Source: CBDDRG01 sp051306415
Lineage (GTDB): Bacteria > Pseudomonadota > Gammaproteobacteria > Pseudomonadales > Porticoccaceae
NCBI GenBank assembly: GCA_051306415.1
Contig: JBPPNE010000079.1
Location: 1 to 36,209, forward strand
Direction: 5' to 3'
DNA: 36,209 nt
Positions 23,283 through 31,825 of the stretch are shown here, one piece after another. Positions within the stretch are counted from its first letter, which is position 1; every line of letters begins with the position of its first letter. The notes below the pieces were generated by a model. It was not told the origin of the DNA. It saw only the letters and a list, made by a program, of their open reading frames with translations, and did not search any database. The position numbers and the translations under genes are program-made.

Positions 23283-23681
23283 ATGACGACATTTGAATTG
23301 CCGATCCGGGTTTATATTGAGGATACCGATACCCAAGGCATCGTCTACTACGTTAATTATTTCAAATACATGGAGCGCGCCCGCTCCGAATGGCTGCGCA
23401 GTTACGGCTTCGATCACCCGGCTTTTTGGGGTGAAACGCGCATATTTGTGGTACATTCACTGTCCGCAAGTTACAAGAAACCGGCGCGCCTGGATGACCA
23501 GATCGTGGCAACAGCCAGAGGTTCTGATTACGGCCGGGCTTTCTTCGTTGTTGATCAAACGGTTCGTCGTGGCAGTGACGTACTGTGCACAGGACAGGTT
23601 AAAGTGGCCTGTGTGGATCGCACGACGATGCGCCCGGTTGCCATGCCCAAGTTGATGATAGAAACAGTTTTTCAATCCTGA
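23283..23681 (+). CDS. ybgC: Tol-Pal-associated acyl-CoA thioesterase
   Basis: YbgC is a hot-dog-fold thioesterase acting on acyl-CoA or acyl-ACP and is encoded with the Tol-Pal system in most gammaproteobacteria. From ATG 23283, preceded by AGGA at suitable spacing, it is 132 aa; an upstream ATG at 23259 has poorer support. The catalytic segment is VYIEDTDTQGIVYYVNYFKYMERARSEWL, quoted here only by its key parts DTDTQGIVYYVNY and ERARSEW; the Asp of this region is the family's active residue. tolQ starts 15 bases after the stop. Confidence 0.94.
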   Translation: MTTFELPIRVYIEDTDTQGIVYYVNYFKYMERARSEWLRSYGFDHPAFWGETRIFVVHSLSASYKKPARLDDQIVATARGSDYGRAFFVVDQTVRRGSDVLCTGQVKVACVDRTTMRPVAMPKLMIETVFQS

Positions 23682-23696
23682 TACCCGGAGGTACGA

Positions 23697-24383
23697 GTGA
23701 CCGAGCAGCTTTCCCTGTGGGCGCTTATCGTCGGTGCCACGCTACCGGTGCAGCTGGTCATGCTGCTGCTTTTTGCAGCCTCGGTGGTGTCCTGGGTGAT
23801 GATCGTCCAGCGGGGACTGTATTTGCGCGAAGCTGGTCAAGCGCTGCGCAGCTTCGAAAGTGTGTTTTGGTCAGGGGTTGATCTCAATGAGTTGTTTCGC
23901 AGCGGCGCGGCGCGTGCAAGCAGTAAATCAACCCTCAATGGCGTGGAGAGCCTGTTCCGCGCCGGATTCCGAGAGTTCAACCGCCTCACCCAGCAGGGTA
24001 GCGCCGATCCGGATTCGGTCATGGAAGGCACCGAGCGCGCGATGCGCGTGGCGCTGTCGCGAGAGGAGGAAAAACTCAACGCCCATTTGCCGTTCCTCGC
24101 CAGTGTCGCATCCGTGAGTCCGTACATCGGCTTGTTCGGCACCGTGTGGGGGATCATGCACTCCTTTCGCGGTCTCGCGGCGGTACAGCAGGCGACGTTG
24201 GCAACGGTGGCGCCAGGTATCTCGGAGGCGTTGATCGCAACCGCGATGGGGCTGTTTGCCGCCATTCCAGCCGTCCTCGCGTATAACAGATTCTCCGCCC
24301 ACGCTGACGGGCTGTATAGCAGCTACGAGACCTTTGCTGCCGAGTTTTCAAGTATCCTCCACCGCCGCGTTCACAACGCCTGA
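23697..24383 (+). CDS. tolQ: Tol-Pal system proton-channel subunit TolQ
   Basis: TolQ is the inner-membrane stator subunit that, with TolR, uses the proton gradient to move TolA. It starts at GTG 23697 behind a strong GGAGG and is 228 aa. Three membrane segments are visible: about residues 15-37, then a pair near 135-160 and 170-195 around VSPYIGLFGTVWGIMHSF and GISEALIATAMGLFAAIPAVLAYN. The cytoplasmic loop between the first two is charged. The gene follows ybgC by 15 bases and precedes tolR by 5, so the operon is tight. Confidence 0.96.
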   Translation: MTEQLSLWALIVGATLPVQLVMLLLFAASVVSWVMIVQRGLYLREAGQALRSFESVFWSGVDLNELFRSGAARASSKSTLNGVESLFRAGFREFNRLTQQGSADPDSVMEGTERAMRVALSREEEKLNAHLPFLASVASVSPYIGLFGTVWGIMHSFRGLAAVQQATLATVAPGISEALIATAMGLFAAIPAVLAYNRFSAHADGLYSSYETFAAEFSSILHRRVHNA

Positions 24384-24388
24384 CGCCC

Positions 24389-24811
24389 ATGCCGAGTAAA
24401 AAACGCAAGCTGGTCGCCGACATCAATGTGGTGCCCTACATCGATGTGATGCTGGTGCTACTGATCGTGTTCATGGTCACTGCGCCCATGTTGACGCAAG
24501 GGGTCAAAGTCGATTTGCCGCAGGCACCATCGAAGCCTCTGGAAGAAAAAGACGAGCCTATCCTGGTCTCCATCAAAGCGGATGGCAGCTTCTACATGGA
24601 CTTGGGTGGTGGCGGAAACCAGCAGCAGGCTGTCGACAAAATCGTTGCCACCGTCGCCAAGGTAATCACTGCTAAACCCAAGACGCCAGTACTGATTTGG
24701 GGCGATAAAGGTGTTGATTATGGCGAGGTGGTCAAGCTGATGGCCGCCCTGCAGGGCGCCGGAGTGGCCGGCGTCGGTTTGGTGACGGAGCCGCCGAGCG
24801 GGAGTCGCTAG
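24389..24811 (+). CDS. tolR: Tol-Pal system protein TolR
   Basis: TolR is the second stator subunit: one membrane helix plus a periplasmic domain. The protein is 140 aa. The membrane helix is preceded by DINVVPYIDVMLVLLIVFMV; Asp19 matches the proton-carrying Asp23 of E. coli TolR. After TAPMLTQGVKVDLPQA the ExbD/TolR periplasmic fold runs to the C-terminus. The ATG lies 5 bases after the tolQ stop and no strong ribosome site is present, which suggests coupling to tolQ. Confidence 0.96.
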   Translation: MPSKKRKLVADINVVPYIDVMLVLLIVFMVTAPMLTQGVKVDLPQAPSKPLEEKDEPILVSIKADGSFYMDLGGGGNQQQAVDKIVATVAKVITAKPKTPVLIWGDKGVDYGEVVKLMAALQGAGVAGVGLVTEPPSGSR

Positions 24812-24817
24812 TACTCC

Positions 24818-25678
24818 ATGGGGAAATCGTCCGGTTATGGTTGGGCAATACTCGCCAGCTTGATCTTGCACGGCCTGTTGCTCGCCCTGCTGATTATCGG
24901 TTGGGTGCCTCGGCACAAGCCGGATTTGATCAAACCCAATTATATTCATGCCACCCTGATGGCGGAGACTTCGAAGAGCAAGCGGGCGACGAAGCCTGCC
25001 GTGAAGCCACCACCGGCAGAGGACAAGCGTCTCGATCCGCCCCGCGAGGATGTCGCCGAGAAGCAGCAGGAGGAGCAAAAAAAGCAGCTTGAGAAGAAAC
25101 GAGAGCAAGAGCTCAAGCAGAAGCAGGTCGTAGAGCAAAAGAAAAAGCTGGAACTCGAACAAAAGCGGCAGCAGGACGAGGAAAAGCGCAAGAAGGAAGA
25201 GCAGGCTAAAAAAGAGGAAACTAAAAAAGAAGAAGAAAAGCGCAAGCAGGACGAGAAACGCAAGCAAGAGGCTGCGAAAAAAGCCGCGGACGACAAGCGC
25301 AAGCGCGAGCAGGAAATCGCCGATGCGCTGGAAAGGGAAGAGGCTGAGGCCCAGGCCCAGGCTGATGAGGAGGCCAATGCCGATGTGCAAAGCTACAGTG
25401 ATTACATTCGCGAGCAGATGGAGCGTAACTGGAGCCGTCCTCTCAGTGCACGCAACGGCATGTCGGTCGAGCTATCGATACAATTGTTGCGCAATGGTCA
25501 GGTCGTCAGCGTCGCCGTTATAACATCGAGTGGTGATGCCGCATTTGACCGCTCTGCTGAGTTGGCGGTACGCAAGGTAGAGCGTTTTGACAGGCTGCAG
25601 GAGTTGCCTGAAAGCGTGTTCAGCAAGAGGTTTCGCAAATTTAAGCTGATTTTCAAGGCGCAGGATTTAAGGCTATGA
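24818..25678 (+). CDS. tolA: Tol-Pal system protein TolA
   Basis: TolA bridges inner membrane and Pal/TolB at the outer membrane and contracts the envelope at division. The 286 aa protein is shorter than E. coli TolA (421 aa) but similar to compact forms. A membrane anchor covers about residues 9-28 (ILASLILHGLLLALLIIGWV). Residues about 75-190 are a highly charged Lys/Glu/Gln/Arg helix with repeated KRKQDEKRKQE-like stretches. The C-terminal domain III starts near residue 195 (SYSDYIREQMERNWSRP) and contains the LSIQLLRNGQVVSVAVITSSGD pattern. tolB follows one base after the stop. Confidence 0.95.
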   Translation: MGKSSGYGWAILASLILHGLLLALLIIGWVPRHKPDLIKPNYIHATLMAETSKSKRATKPAVKPPPAEDKRLDPPREDVAEKQQEEQKKQLEKKREQELKQKQVVEQKKKLELEQKRQQDEEKRKKEEQAKKEETKKEEEKRKQDEKRKQEAAKKAADDKRKREQEIADALEREEAEAQAQADEEANADVQSYSDYIREQMERNWSRPLSARNGMSVELSIQLLRNGQVVSVAVITSSGDAAFDRSAELAVRKVERFDRLQELPESVFSKRFRKFKLIFKAQDLRL

Positions 25679-25679
25679 A

Positions 25680-27014
25680 ATGGACCCAATCGCGAGGTGT
25701 CAGGTGATTCAACGGATTTTTTTTCGAGTGGCTTTTTCTCTGTTGCTGATGTCAGCGCCAGCAATGGCCGAGCTCGCTATTGAAGTAACTCAGGGCAAAG
25801 ACAACCCCACGACGATCGCGGTAGCGCCGATCCAGCTCGCCAGTGGCACTCTGCCCGAGGATATTAGCGCCATCGTCTCGGCCGACCTCGAGCGCAGTGG
25901 CCTGTTCGCGCCAATCCCCCGGGTCAATATGCTTTCCTTCCCCCGCGCGGCGGAAGAAGTCTATTATCGGGATTGGCGTATTCTCGGTGCCGAATATCTG
26001 GTCGTCGGCCAGATTGTGCCTCAACCGGGCAACCGCCTCGCGGCCACTTTCAGTTTGCTGAATGTCAATGGTGAAAAAAAGCTTTTCACCGAAATCGTGC
26101 CTGGCGAAGTGAAGACTCTGCGCGACATTGCCCACTATATCAGCGACAAAGTGTATGAGGCGGTGACCGGTATTCGCGGGGTTTTTTCTACCCGGCTCGC
26201 CTACGTCACCGCGGTGCCTGCGCCGAACCGCAAACAGATCTACCGCCTGCTGATTTCCGACGCCGACGGTGCGCGCGAGCGCCTGATGCTGGAGTCAAAT
26301 AAGCCGCTGATGTCGCCGACCTGGTCGCCGGATGGCCAGGAAATCGCGTATGTATCCTTCGAAACCGGGCGGCCGGCGATTTTTCGCCAGCGTCTCGTCG
26401 ACGCCAAGCGCCAACAGCTGACGAATTTCAGAGGCCTGAATGGAGCGCCGTCCTGGTCTCCGGATGGTCGCCGGTTGGCAATCGTGCTATCCAAGGATGG
26501 TAACCCCGAGGTCTACACCTTTGATTTGACGACCAAGGCGCTGACCCGGCTCACCAACCATTTCGCCATTGATACGGAACCGACCTGGGCGCCCGATGGC
26601 AAGTCGATACTGTTTACCTCCGATAGGGGCGGCGGCCCGCAGATTTATCAGCTTACGCTGGCCGGTGGGCAACTGAAGCGTATGACGTTTTCAGGATCCT
26701 ACAACTCCCGGTCGCAGCTATCTCCCGATGGTCGAACTCTGGTGTTAGTCCATCGCCGCGACGGCGTGTTCAGCATCGCTTCTCAGGATATGTTGACCGG
26801 GGACTTGCGTATCTTGACGAACACATCGCTCGATGAATCGCCCACCATTGCGCCCAATGGCGCGATGATGATTTATGCGACCAAGCGCGCTGGAAAAGGC
26901 GTGCTCGCGGCGGTGTCGCTGGATAGCCGCGTCAAGTTTTTCCTGCCGGTACGACAAGGCGATGTCCGCGAACCTGCATGGTCCCCGTTTCTTGGTTCGT
27001 TTAAAAAACCGTAA
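25680..27014 (+). CDS. tolB: Tol-Pal system beta-propeller protein TolB
   Basis: TolB is a periplasmic protein that binds Pal and TolA. From ATG 25680 it is 444 aa, with TAAGG 7 bases upstream; an alternative GTG at 25704 with GAGG upstream would give 436 aa and a cleaner signal peptide (IQRIFFRVAFSLLLMSAPAMA). Mature protein begins near AELAIEVTQG. An N-terminal alpha/beta domain (about 30-170) is followed by a six-bladed propeller built of repeats with SPDG or APDG cores: PTWSPDGQEIAYVS, PSWSPDGRRLAIVL, PTWAPDGKSILFTS and QLSPDGRTLVLV. Confidence 0.95.
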   Translation: MDPIARCQVIQRIFFRVAFSLLLMSAPAMAELAIEVTQGKDNPTTIAVAPIQLASGTLPEDISAIVSADLERSGLFAPIPRVNMLSFPRAAEEVYYRDWRILGAEYLVVGQIVPQPGNRLAATFSLLNVNGEKKLFTEIVPGEVKTLRDIAHYISDKVYEAVTGIRGVFSTRLAYVTAVPAPNRKQIYRLLISDADGARERLMLESNKPLMSPTWSPDGQEIAYVSFETGRPAIFRQRLVDAKRQQLTNFRGLNGAPSWSPDGRRLAIVLSKDGNPEVYTFDLTTKALTRLTNHFAIDTEPTWAPDGKSILFTSDRGGGPQIYQLTLAGGQLKRMTFSGSYNSRSQLSPDGRTLVLVHRRDGVFSIASQDMLTGDLRILTNTSLDESPTIAPNGAMMIYATKRAGKGVLAAVSLDSRVKFFLPVRQGDVREPAWSPFLGSFKKP

Positions 27015-27055
27015 CCCGAATCTATGGCGAACACCCAAGGAATCAGTTAAAGTAG

Positions 27056-27084
27056 CCTCGGTTTAAACCATGCTTAAACCGAGG
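27056..27084 (+). promoter_or_regulatory. hairpin in the tolB-pal gap
   Basis: Perfect 11-base arms (27056-27066 and 27074-27084) enclose a 7-base loop. No T-run follows, so it is not an intrinsic terminator. It ends 21 bases before the pal ATG, and just ahead of the AAGGAG ribosome site. It could protect or mark the 5' end of a processed, more abundant pal message, or tune translation; the role is inferred. Confidence 0.6.
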
Positions 27085-27105
27085 GAGCTCACAAAGGAGA
27101 TGACA

Positions 27106-27603
27106 ATGAATGTAAAAACACTAAAAACCGGCTTGTTGGTGACGTTTTTTGCCATGCTAGTTGGTGCTTGTTCAAGTGATTCGGCTGCGCCGGAATCGAC
27201 TACCTCAACGGGTGTCTCCGATGGTGTGGCTACCGGCGCGATATCCGATGATGGTGCTAGTGGCACCGCGTATGATGCTGGCGGAATCGATACCGTATTC
27301 TACTTCGATTTCGACAAGGCGACCCTGAAGCCCGAAGCCACTGCTGCGTTGAGCATGCATGCTGAGCGCCTTAAGGCCAAGCCGGTGAACATCCGTCTCG
27401 AAGGCCATGCCGATGAGCGCGGGACCCGCGAGTACAACATTGCCTTGGGTGAGCGGCGTGCGAATGCCGTCAAGGAATTCCTGATGTCCCAGGGTGTTGA
27501 TGGCTCGATTATTGAAGTCATCAGCTATGGCGAGGAAAGCCCCGCAGTTGCCGAGAGCAACGAATCTGCATGGGCTATGAACCGCCGGGTGGAATTGAAG
27601 TAA
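27106..27603 (+). CDS. pal: peptidoglycan-associated lipoprotein Pal
   Basis: Pal anchors the outer membrane to peptidoglycan and interacts with TolB and TolA. I start it at the ATG at 27106, six bases after AAGGAG; the ATG at 27100 directly abuts that site and the frame-opening ATG at 27070 lies inside the hairpin. The protein is 165 aa. The lipoprotein signal ends LVGAC with Cys22, followed by SSD. A Ser/Thr/Gly/Ala linker leads to the OmpA-like domain: VFYFDFDKATLKPEA, NIRLEGHADERGTREYNIALGERRANAVKEF (quoted by its parts HADERGT and NIALGERRA), and the closing NRRVELK. Confidence 0.96.
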   Translation: MNVKTLKTGLLVTFFAMLVGACSSDSAAPESTTSTGVSDGVATGAISDDGASGTAYDAGGIDTVFYFDFDKATLKPEATAALSMHAERLKAKPVNIRLEGHADERGTREYNIALGERRANAVKEFLMSQGVDGSIIEVISYGEESPAVAESNESAWAMNRRVELK

Positions 27604-27609
27604 CACGGT

Positions 27610-27656
27610 TTCAACGGGTCGGATCGCCACTTCGGCTGCCGGCCCGTTGAACTTTT
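27610..27656 (+). terminator. terminator-like hairpin after pal
   Basis: Arms 27610-27622 and 27639-27651 form 13 pairs with one G-U, and the 16-base loop contains a further GCC/GGC pair. CTTTTA follows. The T-run is short, so it may end only some transcripts before cpoB, which starts 10 bases later. This would raise pal over cpoB. Confidence 0.65.
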
Positions 27657-27665
27657 ACTACCGCT

Positions 27666-28523
27666 ATGCGCTACTTCTTCGCCGTACTCTTCCCGCTTTT
27701 TATTACGGCTTGGTCTTCCGCAGTGATTGCTGCCGCACCCGTTGTCGATATCGATAACCGCACACCATCGCAGCCCAGTGCCAGTGAGTCTCTGACGCCC
27801 TATCCCGGTGATGGCCCTGTCGGCTCCACTGCTAGTCAACCTCCCGGGCAAGGTCTTTTTTCCCAAGTTCAGCAACTGCAAGACGAAGTGCGCGAACTGC
27901 GCGGTATCGTCGAAGAGCAGGCTAACGAAATTCGCCTACTCAAGAAACGTCAGCTGGACGATTATCAAAATTTGGATAGCCGCATTACGGGTTCCACTGG
28001 CACTTCAAACGCCGGTGATCCTCGTGGCCAGAATCTCGAGTCCGCTGGTGATACCGGCCAAGGTGAGGCTCCGCCAATCGATGCAACCGATACCAGCGGC
28101 ATGGCCGGAGGAGTGAATTCGGCGAGCGCGGAGTCGAGCAGCGCGGCGGGGGACGCAGACCCCCAATACCAGCAGTACAGCGCGGCTTACGCTCTACTCA
28201 AGAATCGAAGAATTGATGAGGCGGAAAGCAAATTTCGCCAATATATTGCGGGTTATCCCGATGGTAGCTATGCCGCCAATGCGCATTACTGGCTCGGCGA
28301 AATTTCCATGCTTGAAAATCAACTTGACTCGGCGCGCAAGGAGTTTGCCATCGTTGTAGAGAAATACCCCAACGACCGCAAGGCCGAGGATGCCGGTTTC
28401 AAGCTCGGCAAGGTTTACCACCTACTGGGAGACAAGCGAGCAAAAGCCCAGTTAACTAAAGTGGCTGGGGGGACTGGCGCACCTGCACGGCTAGCCAAAG
28501 ACTATCTGCGTCAAAACTTCTGA
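27666..28523 (+). CDS. cpoB: cell division coordinator CpoB (YbgF)
   Basis: CpoB links outer-membrane constriction by Tol-Pal to peptidoglycan synthesis at the septum. The 285 aa protein has a signal peptide (MRYFFAVLFPLFITAWSSAVIAAA), then a Pro/Ser-rich stretch, a coiled-coil trimerisation segment at about 63-98 (FSQVQQLQDEVRELRGIVEE in its first half), a low-complexity Gly/Ser/Asp linker, and a C-terminal TPR domain from about residue 167 (YQQYSAAYALLKNRRIDEAE; AANAHYWLGEISMLENQLDS; AGFKLGKVYHLLGDK). It directly follows pal and closes the Tol-Pal group, as usual. The hairpin in front may lower its expression relative to pal. Confidence 0.94.
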   Translation: MRYFFAVLFPLFITAWSSAVIAAAPVVDIDNRTPSQPSASESLTPYPGDGPVGSTASQPPGQGLFSQVQQLQDEVRELRGIVEEQANEIRLLKKRQLDDYQNLDSRITGSTGTSNAGDPRGQNLESAGDTGQGEAPPIDATDTSGMAGGVNSASAESSSAAGDADPQYQQYSAAYALLKNRRIDEAESKFRQYIAGYPDGSYAANAHYWLGEISMLENQLDSARKEFAIVVEKYPNDRKAEDAGFKLGKVYHLLGDKRAKAQLTKVAGGTGAPARLAKDYLRQNF

Positions 28524-28586
28524 CCTACTGCGGTTTGTTGGTTTCTCGTCCTTGCTCATTCCTGTTAACTGCGCGACCCTAGGCGA

Positions 28587-29249
28587 ATGACCGAGTCCAT
28601 GTTTGGTGCCAGCCTGCGGATTACCGAAATTTTTTTCTCCCTTCAGGGCGAAACCAGCACGACTGGTTTGCCGACTGTCTTCATACGGCTTACTGGCTGC
28701 CCGCTGAGATGTCGCTATTGCGATACTGAGTACGCTTTTTACGGGGGTGAGAAATTGCCCTTACTGCCGATCCTGGAGCGCGTCGCCAGTTACAAGCCCC
28801 GTTATGTGACTGTCACCGGCGGTGAGCCCTTGGCGCAGCCGGATTGTCGTCAGCTGCTAACCCATTTGTGCGATCAAGGCTATCGAGTCTCGCTGGAAAC
28901 CAGCGGTGCGTTGCCCATCGATGAAGTTGATTCGCGCGTAGCGGTGATTCTCGATCTGAAAACACCGGGTTCGGGTGAAGTTGGACGCAACCGCTGGGAA
29001 AACATACCGCTGTTGAAGCGTGATGACGAAGTCAAATTTGTCATCTGTGATCGTAACGATTATGAATGGGCGCGGATGAAAATCGATGAATTCAGGTTGT
29101 CGGACAGGGAGATCGAATTGTTATTTTCGCCCAGTCACGGCCAGCTTGCGGCGCAGCAACTTGCTGAGTGGATTCTTGCAGACCACTTGCCGGTCCGCTT
29201 CCAACTCCAACTCCACAAGCAGCTTTGGGGTGATGTTGCGGGACATTGA
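28587..29249 (+). CDS. queE: 7-carboxy-7-deazaguanine synthase
   Basis: QueE is a radical SAM enzyme that rearranges 6-carboxytetrahydropterin into 7-carboxy-7-deazaguanine, a step toward queuosine. The 220 aa protein carries the cluster motif CX3CX2C at Cys38, Cys42 and Cys45 (GCPLRCRYCDTEYAF). The substrate region FFSLQGETSTTGLPTVFIRL precedes it, and YVTVTGGEPLAQPDC supplies the SAM-contacting GGEP. The C-terminus (HLPVRFQLQLHKQLWG) is also family-like. It is placed 33 bases ahead of queC, consistent with one pathway. queD and queF are not in the window. Confidence 0.96.
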   Translation: MTESMFGASLRITEIFFSLQGETSTTGLPTVFIRLTGCPLRCRYCDTEYAFYGGEKLPLLPILERVASYKPRYVTVTGGEPLAQPDCRQLLTHLCDQGYRVSLETSGALPIDEVDSRVAVILDLKTPGSGEVGRNRWENIPLLKRDDEVKFVICDRNDYEWARMKIDEFRLSDREIELLFSPSHGQLAAQQLAEWILADHLPVRFQLQLHKQLWGDVAGH

Positions 29250-29282
29250 CTGTCACTCAAACTATCAGAGAGGGCGTGTCAA

Positions 29283-29957
29283 ATGGGTGTTACCGAGGCC
29301 GTAGTGCTGCTATCGGGCGGGCTTGATTCCGCCACGGTTCTTGCCATGGCGCACCGTCAGGGATTCCAGTGCCATACCCTGAGTTTTGACTATGGTCAAC
29401 GCCACCGTGTGGAACTAGACGCGGCTTGCCGCCTGAGCGCGGCTCTGGGTGGGAAAAGCCACAAGGTTGTCCGTCTGGACCTGCGTGCCATCGGCGGTTC
29501 TGCGTTGACCGACGACGCGATTGCGGTGCCGGAGGCAGAAACCACTGCTATCCCGGTAACCTATGTGCCGGCACGCAACACTATTTTTCTTGCAATTGCG
29601 TTGGGTTGGGCCGAAGTGCTGGGGGCGCGCGATCTATTTATCGGCGTCAACGCGATGGATTATTCGGGTTATCCAGACTGTCGCCCAGAATTCGTTGATG
29701 CTTTTGAAGGGCTCGCCAATCTCGCCACCCGGGCTGGCGTAGAGGGGCAGAGACTGCGGGTGCACGCTCCGTTAATCGCGATGACTAAGGCGGAAATTAT
29801 TCGGCGCGGCGTTGGGCTGGGGGTTGATTACGGCCTGACAGTGTCCTGCTACCAGGCGACCGCTACCGGGCTGGCCTGCGGTCGATGTGACAGCTGTCGA
29901 CTTCGGGCGCAGGGCTTCCAGCGTGCCGGTATTCCGGATCCGACTCGTTACGGCTGA
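29283..29957 (+). CDS. queC: 7-cyano-7-deazaguanine synthase
   Basis: QueC uses ATP and ammonia to convert the QueE product into preQ0. The 224 aa protein has the PP-loop SGGLDS at residues 11-16, a following SFDYGQRHRVEL, PARNTIFLAIALGWAE, and NAMDYSGYPDCRPEF. The zinc site is seen near the C-terminus as SCYQ...CGRCDSCRLR, with four cysteines. AGAGGG lies ahead of the ATG at 29283. The pair queE-queC next to tRNA-Lys follows the Pseudomonas order. tRNA-Lys is not itself a queuosine-modified tRNA, so the adjacency is not functional evidence. Confidence 0.97.
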   Translation: MGVTEAVVLLSGGLDSATVLAMAHRQGFQCHTLSFDYGQRHRVELDAACRLSAALGGKSHKVVRLDLRAIGGSALTDDAIAVPEAETTAIPVTYVPARNTIFLAIALGWAEVLGARDLFIGVNAMDYSGYPDCRPEFVDAFEGLANLATRAGVEGQRLRVHAPLIAMTKAEIIRRGVGLGVDYGLTVSCYQATATGLACGRCDSCRLRAQGFQRAGIPDPTRYG

Positions 29958-29999
29958 CGGCCAGTTCAAGCATTGTGATGCGGAATCTACTTCTAGTCC

Positions 30000-30027
30000 T
30001 TGACGTTTTGTTATTGGCCAGTAAGAT
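30000..30027 (+). promoter_or_regulatory. probable promoter of tRNA-Lys
   Basis: TTGACG (30000-30005) and TAAGAT (30022-30027) are spaced by 16 bases, ending 12 bases before the mature tRNA. The short distance implies a very short 5' leader for RNase P to remove. Confidence 0.6.
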
Positions 30028-30039
30028 ATGCGCCTCTTT

Positions 30040-30115
30040 GGGCCGTTAGCTCAGTTGGTAGAGCAGTTGGCTTTTAACCAATTGGTCGCTGGTTCGAATC
30101 CAGCACGGCCCACCA
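30040..30115 (+). tRNA. tRNA-Lys (anticodon TTT)
   Basis: The 76-base cloverleaf is complete: acceptor GGGCCGT/ACGGCCC, D arm GCTC...GAGC, anticodon stem GTTGG/CCAAT (one G-U pair) with loop CTTTTAA giving anticodon TTT, and T arm GCTGG/CCAGC around TTCGAAT. The discriminator is A and the CCA end is encoded. It reads AAA and AAG. No terminator is obvious in the 138 bases before the convergent symporter gene. Confidence 0.96.
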
Positions 30116-30253
30116 AAACTAAAGACTGACGCGCGATAAATCCCTTCCCGTTTTACACATCACCAACCGTTTTACAAGTTATCCTCGGCGCTCAGGTTTG
30201 CGCCCGTAATGCCCGGCGGTAACGCTGGATCGCTACTCCTGTGGGCGTGCATT

Positions 30254-31825
30254 CTATTGAGATGCTTCAGCGCCGAAGATCACATCCAAATGTGCTTTGG
30301 GTAGCGAGGGTGTCATCCAAGACACTACCATGGTAGTCGCTATGGAGATCGCCTCGCCTAGAGTTGCGCAAGCGAATGGATTGTTCGCTTGACTGTCCAC
30401 CCAGAACAAGACTTGCTGAACCAGACCACCATCCACGGTGCCGCCAGGAAACCAGGCTTCGCGCAGTGCAGTGAAAGAGATGGCGCCGATAATGAATCCC
30501 CAGATCGCACCCTGTTTGGTTACGCCTCGCCAGAACACGCCGAGAATCAGCGGACCGGCCAGGGCCGCCATCATGCCTCCGAGGCCGGCCCACACCATCA
30601 AGGCGATGTTCTGGCCGATCGACTCCCATGCGAGTAGCGCTGCCCCCACCAGCACGACGATAACGGACCAGCGGCTGATGCTGAGAACATTGCGGTCAAT
30701 GTCGGCGTCGGTTGCCTCGCTGTGCAGGAGTTTCACCAGCGACCGGCGGTAGATGTCGTTGGCGAACACCTGGGAGAGGGAAATCACCAGCCCATCGGCA
30801 GTCGACATGATCGCGGCCAGGATGGCTACGCCAAGCAATGCCGCTATCCAGGTTGGGAATAGCTCGATGAAAAGTAGGGGAATGGCTTGGTTGGGGTCTC
30901 CCGGTACGGTCATCAGGGTGTCGCCGAGAACTGCACGGGCCAATACGCCGCCGCAGGCCATCGCCGATAAAATGACACCCAGGAGCAGGCAGATCAACAG
31001 GAACTTGGTTCTGCCAATACCGTCTTTCAAAGCCCAAATTTTGTTACCGATATGGGGCAGCATGCCGAGAGACAGGTGTGCCAGAAATATGGCCGTGAAG
31101 TCCCAGTATGAATCGAAGATGGTCGAGCCTTCGTAGAGAAAGCCGACGGTTTTTGGATCCAGTTGCTCAAGCCGGGCGAGCATGCCGTCAAAGCCGCCTT
31201 CGACGCCAGTGCCAAGTGCGAACATTGCTATCACCATCACTGCCAGCACCAACATCGTCGCGCCCTGAACGCCGTCGGTCAGGATGTCCGCATGGGCGCC
31301 GCCCATGACGACATAGACCAGCAACGCGAGGGTAGTCACCACCAATGCCCAAATTGCATTGAGGCCGAGCATCTGTTCAAACATGACCAGACCGGCGAGC
31401 AATTGCGCCGCGACGTAAAATATCAGCACAATGGAAAACAGCGCGACAATAATCCGCAGGACGTCAGATTGGTAGCGGTCGCCCATGAACTCCGGTATCG
31501 ACCGATTGCTGAAGGAATGCCCCGCTTTCTGTACCTGTTTGAAACATAGCCAGACGCCGATGTAGACGGCAAACGGGTACAGTAGTGCATAGCTCAATGC
31601 AGGTAGGCCATAGAGGTAGCCAAGTCCCGGAATGCCCAGGAAGGTGGCGCCGGAGGCGGTAGTAGCGGTCATTGCAAACGCTAGAAATAGCAAACCGTAA
31701 CCACCGCGCGCGGTGGCGAAATCGTCGCCGCCCTTTACGATCCGCATGCCCCGATAGCCGAGGACGATCATGATGCCGATGTAGATAATCTGAAACAGCC
31801 AGGACCAGATGCGTAAGGAATCCAT
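30254..31825 (-). CDS. sodium:solute symporter family protein
   Basis: This 523 aa membrane protein belongs to the SSS family (LeuT fold), which uses sodium to import small solutes. About 13 hydrophobic segments can be counted across its length. Family marks are the early GGDDFATARGGYG and FAMTATTASGATFLGIPGLGY, where the unwound first helix and sodium site lie, then GGAHADILTDGVQGATM, and LLGVAILAAIMSTADGLVISLSQVFANDIYR, which includes the second sodium-site Ser/Thr region. The substrate cannot be read from sequence; pantothenate-, proline- and acetate-type relatives share these motifs. AAGG precedes the ATG. It stands alone, with insertion-sequence debris upstream. Confidence 0.88.
   Translation of the reverse strand: MDSLRIWSWLFQIIYIGIMIVLGYRGMRIVKGGDDFATARGGYGLLFLAFAMTATTASGATFLGIPGLGYLYGLPALSYALLYPFAVYIGVWLCFKQVQKAGHSFSNRSIPEFMGDRYQSDVLRIIVALFSIVLIFYVAAQLLAGLVMFEQMLGLNAIWALVVTTLALLVYVVMGGAHADILTDGVQGATMLVLAVMVIAMFALGTGVEGGFDGMLARLEQLDPKTVGFLYEGSTIFDSYWDFTAIFLAHLSLGMLPHIGNKIWALKDGIGRTKFLLICLLLGVILSAMACGGVLARAVLGDTLMTVPGDPNQAIPLLFIELFPTWIAALLGVAILAAIMSTADGLVISLSQVFANDIYRRSLVKLLHSEATDADIDRNVLSISRWSVIVVLVGAALLAWESIGQNIALMVWAGLGGMMAALAGPLILGVFWRGVTKQGAIWGFIIGAISFTALREAWFPGGTVDGGLVQQVLFWVDSQANNPFACATLGEAISIATTMVVSWMTPSLPKAHLDVIFGAEASQ

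Noticed and set aside
25060..25400. Repetitive A/G-rich stretch that might be a tandem repeat array
   Set aside because: It encodes the charged Lys/Glu helix of TolA; the repetition is at the protein level and expected.
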